Positions 18,437 to 28,906 of a stretch of DNA of 64,000 nucleotides are shown piece by piece. The stretch is taken from assembly GCF_001586165.1 (NCBI RefSeq), contig NZ_CP014608.1, forward strand, positions 3,968,001 through 4,032,000, given 5' to 3'. Numbering within the stretch: the first letter of the stretch is position 1; every line of letters begins with the position of its first letter. Origin of the DNA: Obesumbacterium proteus. Lineage in GTDB: Bacteria; Pseudomonadota; Gammaproteobacteria; Enterobacterales; Enterobacteriaceae. Position numbers and translations under genes: made by a program. A model generated the notes under the pieces. The model had not been told where the DNA came from and made no database searches. It saw only the letters and a program-made list of their open reading frames with translations.

Positions 18437-18463
18437 TAAAGTTTTCGGCTTTCCCGCCGAAAA
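18437..18463 (+). promoter_or_regulatory. Sigma-28 (FliA) flagellar class III promoter
   Basis: TAAAGTTT, an 11-nt spacer and GCCGAAAA match the FliA consensus TAAAGTTT-N11-GCCGATAA with one mismatch and exact spacing. It lies 76 nt before the chemoreceptor start, so that gene is probably made with the late flagellar set. Confidence 0.9.
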
Positions 18464-18538
18464 CAGGGAGCACTTCCCACGGCAATGACAACGTTATTTG
18501 TCCTATTGCATCTGATTAAATTTTAGGTTGTGCTATCT

Positions 18539-20191
18539 ATGTTCGAACGATTAAAAATCTCTCAGGGATTAATGGGTGTATTAGCCCTATTCTGCATTAT
18601 TCAAATTTTCTCCGGCTCCTGGAGCATTCTTGATGCCTCGGGCACCAATGACCGACTCACGCAAATCTCCTCCGGCTTTAACCAAATTATGGCGATGGAT
18701 ACTGCCTATGCTTCAGTTACCGAGATCCGTGAAGAAGTACTGAAAGACGCGCTGATGCTCGCCACCCATCCAGAAGATACCAAAGCACGTCAATCACTCG
18801 GTGAATTGCGCCAAAATCTGACCGAAGTCGATCAGCAGATGGAGAAGTTTTATCAACTTTCTCAATCAAACGAAAATGAAATTGAGCGCACCAAAAATGT
18901 AAAATCCCTCTATGAAAGAGCACGCGGCGATCTGCTGCAATTGATTATCAGCTTAGAAAATAACGATCTGGTTAAATTCCAGTCTGTTATGCACAATAGC
19001 TCATCCTCGCATTTTATGTCTGCACTGGATGACACCTCAGAGTATGTGGCCAATTCTATTATTACCCCAGCGACCAACGCGGCTCAGGCAAGTTATCGCC
19101 AAATGTTGCCGCTTTCGCTCACCTTTATGTTCGTATTTATTGTCCTGACCGGCGCGGTTTTGGTGTGGATAAGAAAATATGTGCTGAATAAAATCAATCA
19201 GGTCATCGACTACCAAGCAGCCATTGCACACGGCAATTTATCGATTGAAATTGATGCCAATGGCAACAACGAAATTGGCAAACTGATGCAGGGATTGAAG
19301 CACATGCGTGATGAGCTGGCGAATACGGTCAGCGCAGTGCGTGCAGGCACTCAGAATATCTATACCGGCGTGCAGGAAATTGCGGCAGGTAACAGCGACC
19401 TCTCCAGCCGCACCGAAGAGCAGGCCAGTTCGCTTGAAGAAACCGCAGCCAGCATGGAACAGCTTTCTGCAACGGTGAAAAACAACGCCGACAGTGCAAA
19501 CGCAGCAACATCACTGGTAAAACGTGCGTCAAACAGCGCCGTTAACGGTGGTGAAATCACCCGTAAGATGGTGGTCACCATGAGTGATATTGCCGATAGC
19601 TCCCGCAAAATTGGTGATATCACCAGCGTCATTGATGGAATCGCCTTCCAAACCAATATTCTGGCGCTCAATGCGGCAGTTGAAGCCGCTCGTGCTGGTG
19701 AACAAGGCCGTGGATTTGCCGTTGTGGCAGGTGAAGTGCGTAGTTTAGCGCAGCGTAGTGCTCAGGCCGCCAAAGAGATTAAAACGCTGATTGATGCGTC
19801 TGTCTTGCGCGTCGATCAAGGCAATGATTTAGTTGAAAACGTCAGTGGTGCCATGACTGAAATTGTGACCGCCATTGGGCAAGTCACCGAAACCATGCAA
19901 GAAATCTCCAGCGCTTCAGAAGAACAAAGCCGTGGGATCACTCAGATTGCGCAGGCCGTGAATGAAATGGATAAGGTCACCCAACAGAATGCGGCATTGG
20001 TTGAACAGTCTGCTTCCGCTGCTAACGCCCTTGAAGATCAGGCCGATCGTTTGAATCAAACTGTTGCGGTATTCAAACTCTCCACGTCAGGTTCTGCACC
20101 AGAAAAAATTCGAGCACAGCCACAAGCAGTAGCTGCGCCAAAATTGAAAGCAGTTACCGACGATAATGGTGAGAATTGGGATAGTTTTTAA
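18539..20191 (+). CDS. Methyl-accepting chemotaxis protein (Tar/Tsr type)
   Basis: The 550-residue chemoreceptor has a membrane segment at residues ~10-30, a periplasmic four-helix ligand domain, a second segment (~188-210), HAMP, and the cytoplasmic methylation helices with the hairpin tip (DGIAFQTNILALNAAVEAARAG, in parts). It ends NWDSF, a variant of the CheR/CheB docking pentapeptide NWETF. The ligand domain lacks an obvious aspartate or serine site signature, so the ligand is unknown. ATG at 18539 is preferred over GTG at 18530, which sits too close to the AGGT. Confidence 0.92.
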   Translation: MFERLKISQGLMGVLALFCIIQIFSGSWSILDASGTNDRLTQISSGFNQIMAMDTAYASVTEIREEVLKDALMLATHPEDTKARQSLGELRQNLTEVDQQMEKFYQLSQSNENEIERTKNVKSLYERARGDLLQLIISLENNDLVKFQSVMHNSSSSHFMSALDDTSEYVANSIITPATNAAQASYRQMLPLSLTFMFVFIVLTGAVLVWIRKYVLNKINQVIDYQAAIAHGNLSIEIDANGNNEIGKLMQGLKHMRDELANTVSAVRAGTQNIYTGVQEIAAGNSDLSSRTEEQASSLEETAASMEQLSATVKNNADSANAATSLVKRASNSAVNGGEITRKMVVTMSDIADSSRKIGDITSVIDGIAFQTNILALNAAVEAARAGEQGRGFAVVAGEVRSLAQRSAQAAKEIKTLIDASVLRVDQGNDLVENVSGAMTEIVTAIGQVTETMQEISSASEEQSRGITQIAQAVNEMDKVTQQNAALVEQSASAANALEDQADRLNQTVAVFKLSTSGSAPEKIRAQPQAVAAPKLKAVTDDNGENWDSF

Positions 20192-20242
20192 GATCGGGGT
20201 ACGTCGATTTTAAATTTGACCTAGCTACCTAGCGACAAAATT

Positions 20243-20319
20243 CCGCCCACCAATGAGTACCGAGTTTCATCTATGCTCCACAGATAGACGACCAAAACTC
20301 GATACAAATCGACAGGCGG
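20243..20319. terminator. Large imperfect hairpin between the chemoreceptor gene and yedI
   Basis: Nested inverted repeats: CCGCC/GGCGG outside, GTACCGAGTTT against AAACTCGATAC in the middle, TCTAT/ATAGA at the tip. AGTTTT follows on the plus strand, so it probably ends the chemoreceptor transcript. Confidence 0.55.
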
Positions 20320-20355
20320 AGTTTTACCTCAGCAGCTTATGCTCTACGGAATGCC

Positions 20356-21273
20356 TTATCCTTTTTTCGGGATCAGCTTCCCAACGCCACTCACCACCAG
20401 CAATACAATCGCGCCTGCAATAATCCCAAACACGAGATTAAGCAGCGTAGGGCCAAGACCCGCAATCACGGTACCGACCGTTGGCAGGTCGGCTCCGCTT
20501 TCGGCTAAATGCTCGAAGTAGTGATGCACCCACGGTAAACCATGGACGATAATCCCACCGCCCACCATAAACATCGCCGCCGTCCCCACCACTGAGAGGA
20601 TTTTCATCAGATACGGCGCAGCATCAACGATCCAACCACCGAGTTTCTGAACCAACGCCGAGCTTTTTTTGCTCATCCACAGGCCTAAATCATCAAGCTT
20701 CACAATGCCTGCAACGATGCCGTAAACGCCTAACGTCATCACAATGGCAATACCGCTGAGTACGATCACCTGCTGGACGAACGGCGCACCGGCGACCGTA
20801 CCGAGCGTAATCGCCACAATTTCGGCTGAGAGAATAAAATCGGTGCGTATGGCCCCTTTTACCTTGGCCTTTTCGTAGGCACGTAGGTCATCAGGCACTT
20901 TCTCTTCAGCTTTTGGCTGATGTTTTTCCTCTTTGCCGTGCAACACTTTATGCGCCAGTTTTTCGAAACCTTCGTAGCACAGGAATGCGCCACCCAGCAT
21001 CAGCAAAGGCGTAATCGCCCACGGTGCAAAAGCGCTAATCAGTAAGGCAAGCGGCACTAAAATCACTTTGTTGAGCAGAGATCCCTTTGCCACCGCCCAC
21101 ACGACCGGCAATTCTCGGTCAGCCGAAACGCCGGTAACCTGCTCCGCATTTAGGGCTAAATCGTCCCCTAAAACCCCTGCGGTTTTACGAGCGGCCATTT
21201 TGCTCATCAGCGCAACGTCGTCTAACACTGAAGCAATATCATCTAATAACGTTAGTAAGCTACCACCAGCCAC
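20356..21273 (-). CDS. yedI: DUF808 inner-membrane protein YedI
   Basis: The 305-residue protein matches the DUF808/YedI family, including MAGGSLLTLLDDIASVLDDVALMSKMAARKTAGVLGDDLA in parts at the N-terminus and several hydrophobic segments (~65-100, 140-190, 215-245, 265-295). The function is not established. Length equals the E. coli protein. Confidence 0.88.
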   Translation of the reverse strand: MAGGSLLTLLDDIASVLDDVALMSKMAARKTAGVLGDDLALNAEQVTGVSADRELPVVWAVAKGSLLNKVILVPLALLISAFAPWAITPLLMLGGAFLCYEGFEKLAHKVLHGKEEKHQPKAEEKVPDDLRAYEKAKVKGAIRTDFILSAEIVAITLGTVAGAPFVQQVIVLSGIAIVMTLGVYGIVAGIVKLDDLGLWMSKKSSALVQKLGGWIVDAAPYLMKILSVVGTAAMFMVGGGIIVHGLPWVHHYFEHLAESGADLPTVGTVIAGLGPTLLNLVFGIIAGAIVLLVVSGVGKLIPKKG

Positions 21274-21363
21274 ATTGAAATCCTTAAGCTTTAATCACTG
21301 AGATAATGATAGGGGTTAGGGGTAAAAATGTCGCGTTAATCTCAAAACCACCTTGGCACATAA

Positions 21364-21397
21364 AAAAACGGCAGAGGTTTTAGCCTCTGCCGTTTTT
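21364..21397 (-). terminator. Terminator after pbpG
   Basis: A perfect 10-bp stem ACGGCAGAGG / CCTCTGCCGT is flanked by A and T runs on both sides, so it can work in both directions. It sits 44 nt after the pbpG stop. Confidence 0.9.
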
Positions 21398-21440
21398 AGT
21401 GTAAGAAGGAAAACTGTCTGTACCTGATAGTTTTTAAAAG

Positions 21441-22379
21441 CTATTTATTATCAGCAACCTGTACGCTACCGTGCAGGCCCTTCTGCTTTTTATAGCTCAG
21501 CGCGGCCGCAGGAACCGGCGCCGCTTTGCCGGTTAACATCCAATCTCTCAGGCGGTTAGCATCGGCAAAATGGGTATATTTTCCGAAAGCATCCAATACC
21601 ACTAACGCCACCTGACGGCCACCGATAGTGGTACGCATCGCCAAGCAATGACCGGCCTGATTCGTAAAGCCGGTCTTAGTCAGTTGGATTGCCCATTTAT
21701 CATTACGCACCAAGTGGTTGGTATTGTTAAATGTTTCGGTATAAACCGGGTTTGAGAACGTCACCGACTTCGTTTCTGTGGTGCTCAGCTCGCTAATCAA
21801 CGGGTAGTTTTTGCTCGCAGCCAGCAGCTTGGTTAAATCCCTCGCCGTTGACACGTTGTTCACAGAAAGTCCGGTGGGCTCCACGTAACGGGTATGCGTC
21901 ATCCCCAGCGAACGTGCTTTAGCATTCATCGCTTTAATGAAGGCGTTGTAGCCGCCCGGATAGTGATGGGCAAGACTTGCCGCGGCGCGGTTTTCTGAAG
22001 ACATAAGCGCCATTAGCATCATTTGACGACGGCTGACTTCACTTCCCACACGTACCCGAGAAAAAACGCCCTTCAGCTCTTTAGTATTGTGGATATCAAC
22101 CGAAATCACTTCATCCATCGCAGGTTTGGCATCTAACGCCACCATTGCTGTCATCAGTTTAGTGATTGAAGCAATAGGAACCTGCACGTCTGGGTTACTC
22201 GAATAAATGACGCTATGGGTTTTTAAATCCACCACCATTGCACTGCCTGACGCTAATACCAGAGAAGAGGCATTATGCGTTGTTGGCGCGTTCTCACTTG
22301 CGAGCACGTTTGGAACGCTGGCCACGCTGCTGCCTAAAAGCAACAGGCTTAATAAGGAATATCGGAGTTTTACAGGCAT
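21441..22379 (-). CDS. pbpG: D-alanyl-D-alanine endopeptidase PBP7
   Basis: The 312-residue protein has a signal peptide (cleaved after about ...VLASE) and the serine peptidase motifs SITK (IASITKLMTAMV), SENRAAASLAHHYPGGY and KTGFTNQAGHC. It closely follows E. coli PbpG, which cuts D-Ala-mDAP cross-links in the periplasm. The ATG at 22379 starts MPVKLRYS; GTG two codons earlier is less likely. Confidence 0.93.
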   Translation of the reverse strand: MPVKLRYSLLSLLLLGSSVASVPNVLASENAPTTHNASSLVLASGSAMVVDLKTHSVIYSSNPDVQVPIASITKLMTAMVALDAKPAMDEVISVDIHNTKELKGVFSRVRVGSEVSRRQMMLMALMSSENRAAASLAHHYPGGYNAFIKAMNAKARSLGMTHTRYVEPTGLSVNNVSTARDLTKLLAASKNYPLISELSTTETKSVTFSNPVYTETFNNTNHLVRNDKWAIQLTKTGFTNQAGHCLAMRTTIGGRQVALVVLDAFGKYTHFADANRLRDWMLTGKAAPVPAAALSYKKQKGLHGSVQVADNK

Positions 22380-22633
22380 GATCACGTATCAATCAAATGT
22401 TCGATAACACCGAGGGCAGCATAAAATAGTGTGCTTAAATCCTCGGAACGCTGCTTGCCGCGCCACACAAGGGATGCAGGCCGACAAGCTGGCGATAATC
22501 ATACTCTTAACGTGAATGTTTGAGCTACGAGAAGATGTAATAATTATGTTTCTGGTTGTGAGCTTAATATTCAGAACGTTATTCTTTTTTTGATTAAAGA
22601 TAATGAATAACACCTAGCGCAAAACCCGCATCG

Positions 22634-23422
22634 CTAAATCGCCCCATTCTCCACATTGCGCGCTACAATAAACAGGCGAGGAAACGCTAATAACACCTTT
22701 CCATCGGCGCGAGGTGTATAGACTTGCTCGAGTTCAAATAAATATCGGCGAAGAAACTCGGGGCGCTGATCTTCGCTGAGTTTATCGAGGAAGGGGCGTA
22801 ATCCCGTTGAGCTTAGCCAGTCAATAATGGCCGAAGCCGATGGCATGACGTGGTAATAAGTCGTGCGCCAAATATCGACTTCACATCCCTGTAATGCCAG
22901 CAGATCGTAGTACTCCTCAGTGGTCAGCAACTTTTTGCGCACGGATTCTGCTTCACCATTCAGACTCTCCCATGGCCCTTCCGCCGCCACTTTTCGCATC
23001 AGTACATGAGAAGGCTGATTGAGATTGTCCGGCATTTGAATCGCCAGAACGCCATTATCTGCCAGCTGCGCCACCAAATGAGGCAGCAGGGTTTCATGAT
23101 CCAACACCCACTGCAAAGCCGCGTTCGCATAAATCACATCCTGTGCTTCATCGGGCTGCCAGTGGCTGATGTCTGATTGTACAAAGGTGCACTGCGGTAA
23201 TCGCTCTTGCGCTTTGTTGAGCATATTGAGCGAGGTATCCACGCCGGTTACCTGCGCCGTTGGCCACGCCTGTGCTAAAAGCGCCGTGCTGTTACCGGGT
23301 CCACAGCCCAAATCGCTAACCTGCATGGCCTGAGGATGATTAATTCTGGCAAGCAGTTCACGTGCAGGACGGGTTCTTTCCGCCTCAAAGCGCAAATACA
23401 GTTCGGGATCCCAATCGCTCAT
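22634..23422 (-). CDS. tam: Trans-aconitate 2-methyltransferase
   Basis: The 262-residue SAM-dependent methyltransferase starts MSDWDPELYLRFEAERTRPA, the Tam signature. It has the SAM loop VSDLGCGPGNSTALLA near residue 35 and NAALQWVLDH. Tam methylates trans-aconitate, an inhibitor of aconitase. It is about 10 residues longer than the E. coli protein at the C-terminus. Confidence 0.92.
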   Translation of the reverse strand: MSDWDPELYLRFEAERTRPARELLARINHPQAMQVSDLGCGPGNSTALLAQAWPTAQVTGVDTSLNMLNKAQERLPQCTFVQSDISHWQPDEAQDVIYANAALQWVLDHETLLPHLVAQLADNGVLAIQMPDNLNQPSHVLMRKVAAEGPWESLNGEAESVRKKLLTTEEYYDLLALQGCEVDIWRTTYYHVMPSASAIIDWLSSTGLRPFLDKLSEDQRPEFLRRYLFELEQVYTPRADGKVLLAFPRLFIVARNVENGAI

Positions 23423-23624
23423 GACCTTTTCCTTTAAGCAGAATCTTCTGTTGGATAGCCAAATTCATGGTTTGCCACGCATCTAAGCAGGCTAACTATG
23501 TCACCTTTCTCTTTATTCAGAACATATCCCGTTCGCGGGTATCTCCCCTTGATGACTTTAGCTATAGTTTTGCATCCAAGCCAGCGAGAAAACTCAAAAA
23601 AGCGCGCCCTTTCAAGGAGTCATA

Positions 23625-24545
23625 ATGTCCATTAAAGATATGCTGTTAGCCCTGTGTGTTGTCGTTATCTGGGGCGTAAACTTTGTGGTCATCAAGGTGG
23701 GTTTGCACGGTATGCCGCCTTTGCTCCTCGGCGCACTGCGTTTTATTCTGGTAGTGTTTCCGGCGATATTCTTTGTACCACGCCCAAAAATCCCACTGAA
23801 GGGGATAGTTATTTATGGGCTTACCATCAGCTTCGCGCAGTTTGCCTTTTTGTTCTGCGCCATCAACCTAGGCATGCCGTCAGGTATCGCCTCTGTGGTA
23901 TTGCAATCGCAGGTATTCTTTAGCGTTTTGCTTGGGGCATTAATTCTGGGTGAGAAAATCAAACGTAGTCAGGTCGTCGGCATTCTTATGGCGGCGGTAG
24001 GCATGCTGGTTCTCGCCAAAGGCGGTATGACGGGAAGCTTAACCGATATTCCCTTAATCGCCCTGCTCTTCACGCTCGCAGCGGGATTCTCATGGGCTTG
24101 CGGCAACATTACCAACCGCTCCATCATGCAAAATGCGGGCAAGACCAGCATTATGTCGTTGGTGGTGTGGAGCGCTTTGGTGCCTATTTTGCCTTTTTTA
24201 CTCTGTTCATGGTTGTTCGAAGGACAAGCCGCTATCGAAAACAGCGTGCTGAATATTGGCATTCCGACCGTTTTAGCGCTGTGCTATATCGCGTTTCTTT
24301 CCACTCATGTTGGCTACGGCCTGTGGGGAAGCTTGCTGACCCGCTATGAAACGTGGCGCGTAACGCCGTTCGCTCTGCTGGTGCCGGTCGTTGGATTAAC
24401 CAGTGGCGCACTCATTTTAGGCGAACGCATTTCGACCCTACAGATTTATGGATTACTGCTCATCATGCTGGGATTATTGGTGAATGTTTTTGGCGGGAAA
24501 CTGATGGCTAAGCGTATACAGCGCCCAGCCATTGAGAAAGAGTAG
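23625..24545 (+). CDS. eamA: O-acetylserine/cysteine exporter EamA
   Basis: The 306-residue DMT-superfamily transporter has ten membrane segments in two EamA repeats. Its N-terminus (WGVNFVVIKVGLHGMPPLLL) and GRYETWRV-like motif (TRYETWRVTPFALLVPVVG) match E. coli EamA. CAAGGAG lies 7 nt before the ATG. It converges on the 3' part of dusC, with 6 bp between stops. Confidence 0.9.
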   Translation: MSIKDMLLALCVVVIWGVNFVVIKVGLHGMPPLLLGALRFILVVFPAIFFVPRPKIPLKGIVIYGLTISFAQFAFLFCAINLGMPSGIASVVLQSQVFFSVLLGALILGEKIKRSQVVGILMAAVGMLVLAKGGMTGSLTDIPLIALLFTLAAGFSWACGNITNRSIMQNAGKTSIMSLVVWSALVPILPFLLCSWLFEGQAAIENSVLNIGIPTVLALCYIAFLSTHVGYGLWGSLLTRYETWRVTPFALLVPVVGLTSGALILGERISTLQIYGLLLIMLGLLVNVFGGKLMAKRIQRPAIEKE

Positions 24546-24551
24546 TTAACG

Positions 24552-25191
24552 CTAGAGCCGCTCGATAGCGCTGGCAATATCGGCCGAGGTTTTCAGCGCA
24601 CGGATCTCACTGAAAACCTCTGAAGCTTCGGCATATTCTTTACGCAAATACCCCAGCCACTGCTTGATACGAGCGACGTGATATAGCCCGGTGTCGCCCT
24701 GTTTCTCAAGACGCACATATTTTTTGAGCAGCAACATCACCTCAGGCCACGGCATTTTGGGTGCGTTTTGTTTAATGACGCGGCTCAAATTCGGCACGTT
24801 CAGCGCGCCACGGCCAATCATCACCGAATCGCAGCCGGTGGCCGCCATGCAATCTTGCGCGCTTTGCCAATCCCAAATTTCACCGTTCGCGATCACGGGA
24901 ATACTCAAACGCTGACGGATTTCGCCAATCGCCGCCCAGTTAATTTTGTCGGCTTTATACCCATCTTCTTTGGTACGTCCGTGCACGGTAATTTCGGTGG
25001 CACCCGCTTGCTGTACCGCATCGGCAATTTCAAACTGGCGCGCCCCCGAATCCCAGCCAAGACGCACCTTCACCGTAACCGGTAAATGTGACGGCACGGC
25101 TTCACGCATCGCTTTGGCACCGAGATAAATCATCTCAGGATCTTTGAGTAACGTCGCACCGCCGCCGCTGCCGTTGACCATTTTTGAGGGG
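24552..25191 (-). pseudogene. dusC: dusC 3' part, cut by island insertion
   Basis: These codons are the C-terminal ~210 residues of tRNA-dihydrouridine(16) synthase DusC, from the CPSK motif on (CPSKMVNGSGGGATLLKDPE), with VHGRTKEDGYKA, IANGEIWDW and IGRGAL. The matching 5' part lies 13.9 kb away at 39091-39393, on the same strand. Joined at the TG dinucleotide, the two parts restore the frame (NCG-CPSK). The fragment has no promoter or start of its own. Confidence 0.95.
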
Positions 25192-25212
25192 CAGGCAAAG
25201 TTTATAAAAAGT
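25181..25212. other. Left attachment site of the dusC island
   Basis: On the minus strand this reads ATAAACTTTGCC-TG-CCCCTCAAAAA. The part after TG (25192-25193) is dusC; the part before is island. The island half is the inverted partner of the half at the right end. Confidence 0.85.
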
Positions 25213-25322
25213 AAACATCATGGATATGTATGAACTCATGCAAGCTACTAAAATACTAAAACACTTATCGAATATCTTTAAAAAGGATACAATCCCGTAC
25301 AACAAATAAAAAGGATGAACAC

Positions 25323-27548
25323 ATGGGTATTAAATCAATAAAAATAAAAAATTTACTCTCATATGATGAAATTCACATTTCTGACATTAAAGATATAAAC
25401 TGCATAATTGGAAGAAATAACACAGGAAAATCCAACCTATTAAAATTGATACGATTCTTTTATACAAAATTAGAAAGACGAGATGCACTCCCTCCGAAAT
25501 TGAATAATAATTACAGTTCCTATGGTGAAATATCAATTGAATATGACATAACCAGAATATCTAAAATAGTGAAAGGACACAAAAACAATAATAATAAATT
25601 CTTTAAACAAATTGCAAGCACTCTTTTAAAACAAGCGTACTATGAAAGATTGTCATTTTTTCTAACCGAATCAAAAAATGATAAAACCTTCACTTTAAGT
25701 CTAAAAATAAAAAATGATGAATCAGTGCAATGGTCGATAAAGGACACTAAAACCCTAAATATAATAAATCATCTATTCCCTTATTTCGACATTGAAACTC
25801 GTCATGTTGACTTATATGATTGGGATAAATTGTGGGTATTAATCAGCAAACTTAAATCATTCAACACAGAGAAAATATCTAATGAAGAGATAGTTGCTTT
25901 TTTTGATAGCAAAATAGGTGAGAATAGCAAATCGTACTCTGATTACATTAATAAAATAAAAGAAATCACTAAAACATCTAAGTATGGGTATAAAGAGAAA
26001 GTTCTAAACTATGTTAAAGTAGGATTAGATGGTCAAACATTCCAGATCGATGGTAAAAAACTAGAGATTCAATCAGATGGAACAAATTCTTTCAAATATA
26101 TTGAAATATTTCTATCCCTATTGATATCCCTTACAAGAAGAGACTATATAACACCAATAGTATTTATTGATGAACCTGAAATAGGGTTGCATCCAAAAAA
26201 GGTGAGCAACTAATAGAAAACCTCCATGAAATATACATGTCATTTAAAAAAAGCAAAGAAGGAATAGAGCAAAACAAATATGCAACACCATATCCAAATA
26301 TTTTCATGTCTACACATTCTCCTAATATATTAAAATCTGTTGTTAAAGAGTTCGGTATAAACCAGCAGGTATTACATTTTTCTATGCTAAATGAAAATAC
26401 CAACATAAGAAAAATGAATTCAACATACGATGACCTTCGCTTCTTAAATATATTCAATGATAATGAAGCAAGATTGTTTTTTAGTGAATTTATATTCTTC
26501 GTTGAAGGTGTAACCGAGCAAGAGCTTTTCTCCAATAGATTACTTACTAATAAATTTCAGCATTTGAGAAACATTGATATATATGCCACAAGCGATGTTG
26601 CATTAAAATATATAAATCCTTCCTATTCAAACACGGCAATTCCTTACATCGTTTTATATGACGCCGATCACTTATTTGCATTTGATAACCAAAATAAAAG
26701 TTCACATTAAAGACTGGCAAATTAAGTATTGCTCAAGTTAGAAACACATATAAGTATTCATATATAGGCTCTAGCAACTATCAAGCAAAAAGAAACATAG
26801 ATATGTTCCTTAAATTATTAAATAACACAACAATTCAGACGGACAGCAATAATATTAATATAACCAACATTGATTGGTCAGGATTAATTAATCGCATTAA
26901 TAAGTTCATACTTTCAAAAGAAAACTACTGGATCACCTCTACAACAATTGAAGGTTGTTTAATTAATGAAAAGAGCTTAATTTTATTTAAAAAATGGATG
27001 CTAAGTGAAGTGTTGAAAAACTTAAATCCCAAAAAATTGGGAATATAGAAGAAATAGTAAACTCAGCACGACTTAGCCCATACATAAATGATACGCAGCT
27101 TTTACAAACCTGTAAATCAGTCTTAAGCAACAATGCTACCATTCAAACTATTAGTGATCAAAATAGATTATTCATACGAAAATTGAAAAGTGACTTAGTT
27201 AAATTACTTAGTAGACGATTAAGCACAGCTTTTCCAGACGATAAAATTCAATCCATTGTACTCAGGCTGATATTTTGCGGAAAAACTGAAACACTAACAG
27301 CCACTTTTAATAAAAATTTCAAAAAAATTGTACCCGGACATTTTGCGGGCGAAATAAAAAATTTTAAAGATGACTTTACAATGTTGAGCTATTTGACAGA
27401 GAAGACTAGTGGATGGGTTACCAAGTTTGTCGATTTTTCAATCAATGAAATTGAGAAAAACTCTGCAGATAATAAGGGATTTCACGACGAGTTTAGATTG
27501 ATTTTCTCAGAATTAAGTAGTATTCTAGAGAGACTTCGGTTCCGATAG
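25323..27548 (+). pseudogene. Retron effector, OLD-type ATPase-TOPRIM nuclease, three frameshifts
   Basis: Four consecutive reading frames (25323, 26201, 26700, 27037 onwards) join into one protein of about 742 residues if one base is added at each of three A runs (26195-26200, 26691-26699, 27031-27036). It has Walker A GRNNTGKSN (residue ~31), the ABC/OLD Walker B FIDEPEIGLHP, THSPNIL after the first break, then TOPRIM motifs FFVEGVTEQ and LYDADHLF. Its 3' end overlaps the retron RNA. OLD-type effectors work with retrons such as Eco8; here it lies upstream of the RNA. All breaks are homopolymer losses, so a sequencing error is as likely as decay. Confidence 0.85.
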
Positions 27549-27704
27549 ATAAATGGGTCATAGAAGTTTATGGCGAACGCTTGACGTTCCTATGGTCAGA
27601 TTTTGATCTGATCAGCCTATTATTTACTAGCCGGTCTCACTAGTCTCAAGTAGACTTTGTAAGCCACTAAAGTGAAAGTCTGTTCATTGTATCGGAACCG
27701 AAGT
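27533..27704 (+). ncRNA. Retron msr-msd RNA
   Basis: The a1 and a2 repeats are perfect 15-nt inverted copies (ACTTCGGTTCCGATA at 27533-27547; complement at 27690-27704), 4 nt before the reverse transcriptase start. Between them lie short hairpins (GAACG/CGTTC; CAGAT/ATCTG) fitting msr, and a stem AGACTTT/AAAGTCT (27652-27681) fitting msd. The reverse transcriptase would copy msd into DNA linked to RNA. Confidence 0.9.
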
Positions 27705-27708
27705 AATC

Positions 27709-28857
27709 ATGAATAAGATCACAAAAAAAATCCTCATCGAAAAAATCCTTTTACTAAGGAAAGATGAAATTGATGAATTTTACCAAAATGCAATACCTGA
27801 TTCCAATGTAGTTGAGAAAAAATATAAAAATAAGTTCATGTATTCACTGAGCTACAGTAGTACATTTAGAAAAATACAATCAAATATAAATACTGCATTA
27901 AATCCACTTTTAGATTTAAATAATTCCGCGATAGCATATAGGACAGGACTCTCATATTTTGATTTTCTAGAACCTCATGCTAAAAACTATCATTTTCTTA
28001 GAATGGATATTAGCTCGTTCTTTCATTCCTTGAACGTGGATGACGTTAAAGAAACTATTAGCCAATATATTGATGATGATGTGATAAATACCAAACACAA
28101 TCAAAAATTAATAGACATAGTTATAAAATGCATTACCTATACAATTCCTACGAAGTTTCAAAATAAAGATTTTCACGACAAAACAATTCTTCCCATGGGC
28201 TTTAGCACTTCTCCTATAATATCTAATATTTCATTCAGAAAAATAGATATATTAATACAAAAACTATGCGTGAAACTTGATATTACTTATACTAGATATG
28301 CTGATGACATGCTTTTCTCCTCCCCAATAAACAAAAAAATAATTCATTCAGAATTTTTTCTTAAAGAAATAAAAATATTAGTATCTTTATTAGGATTAAA
28401 GATAAACAACAAGAAGACGATAATAAAATCTCATACAATTTCCTTGAATGGATATATTATACAGAACCAGATCAGACTTACTGGTTTTGCAGGTCTGATT
28501 TCTCCTCTTTCCCCAGCAGAGATAAGACTATCGAATAAAAAAACAGTCATAATTGACAAACTTTTACACCATATTCTCGTTAAGAAAAATAGTAATGAAG
28601 AAATCCTCAAAAAGCTATTTAAACAAGATGTGAGAAAAATGATGCGTTATGGTAACAGAGAAAAATATGTCAACGCTTATTCTCTAGACCAAATACTGAA
28701 TAAACTGACTGGATATCGTTCATTTTTATTATCAATAATCTCTCACAACACAAAATTTAAATCTACTTCCGTAGAAACTATAGAAAAATATAAAATACAA
28801 ATTAGTACAATTGAAAAATGCATTAACATTCTCGATAAGAAAAAGATCCACACCTGA
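27709..28857 (+). CDS. Retron-type reverse transcriptase
   Basis: The 382-residue protein has the RT motifs RMDISSFFHS (Asp100), LPMGFSTSPIISN and YTRYADDMLFSS (Asp199, Asp200). A variant of the retron VTG motif is seen as SLNGYII. It starts 4 nt after the a2 repeat of the msr-msd RNA. It makes multicopy single-stranded DNA used to sense phage. Codon use is AT-rich like the effector. It has no fused extra domain. Confidence 0.93.
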   Translation: MNKITKKILIEKILLLRKDEIDEFYQNAIPDSNVVEKKYKNKFMYSLSYSSTFRKIQSNINTALNPLLDLNNSAIAYRTGLSYFDFLEPHAKNYHFLRMDISSFFHSLNVDDVKETISQYIDDDVINTKHNQKLIDIVIKCITYTIPTKFQNKDFHDKTILPMGFSTSPIISNISFRKIDILIQKLCVKLDITYTRYADDMLFSSPINKKIIHSEFFLKEIKILVSLLGLKINNKKTIIKSHTISLNGYIIQNQIRLTGFAGLISPLSPAEIRLSNKKTVIIDKLLHHILVKKNSNEEILKKLFKQDVRKMMRYGNREKYVNAYSLDQILNKLTGYRSFLLSIISHNTKFKSTSVETIEKYKIQISTIEKCINILDKKKIHT

Positions 28858-28906
28858 GTATGTACTATTCCTTAGAAAATAGTTAAAATTTTTTAGGGAG
28901 GAAATT

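Noticed and set aside
20192..20355. Small RNA gene between the chemoreceptor gene and yedI
   Set aside because: The nested hairpin is more simply a terminator; no promoter is visible.
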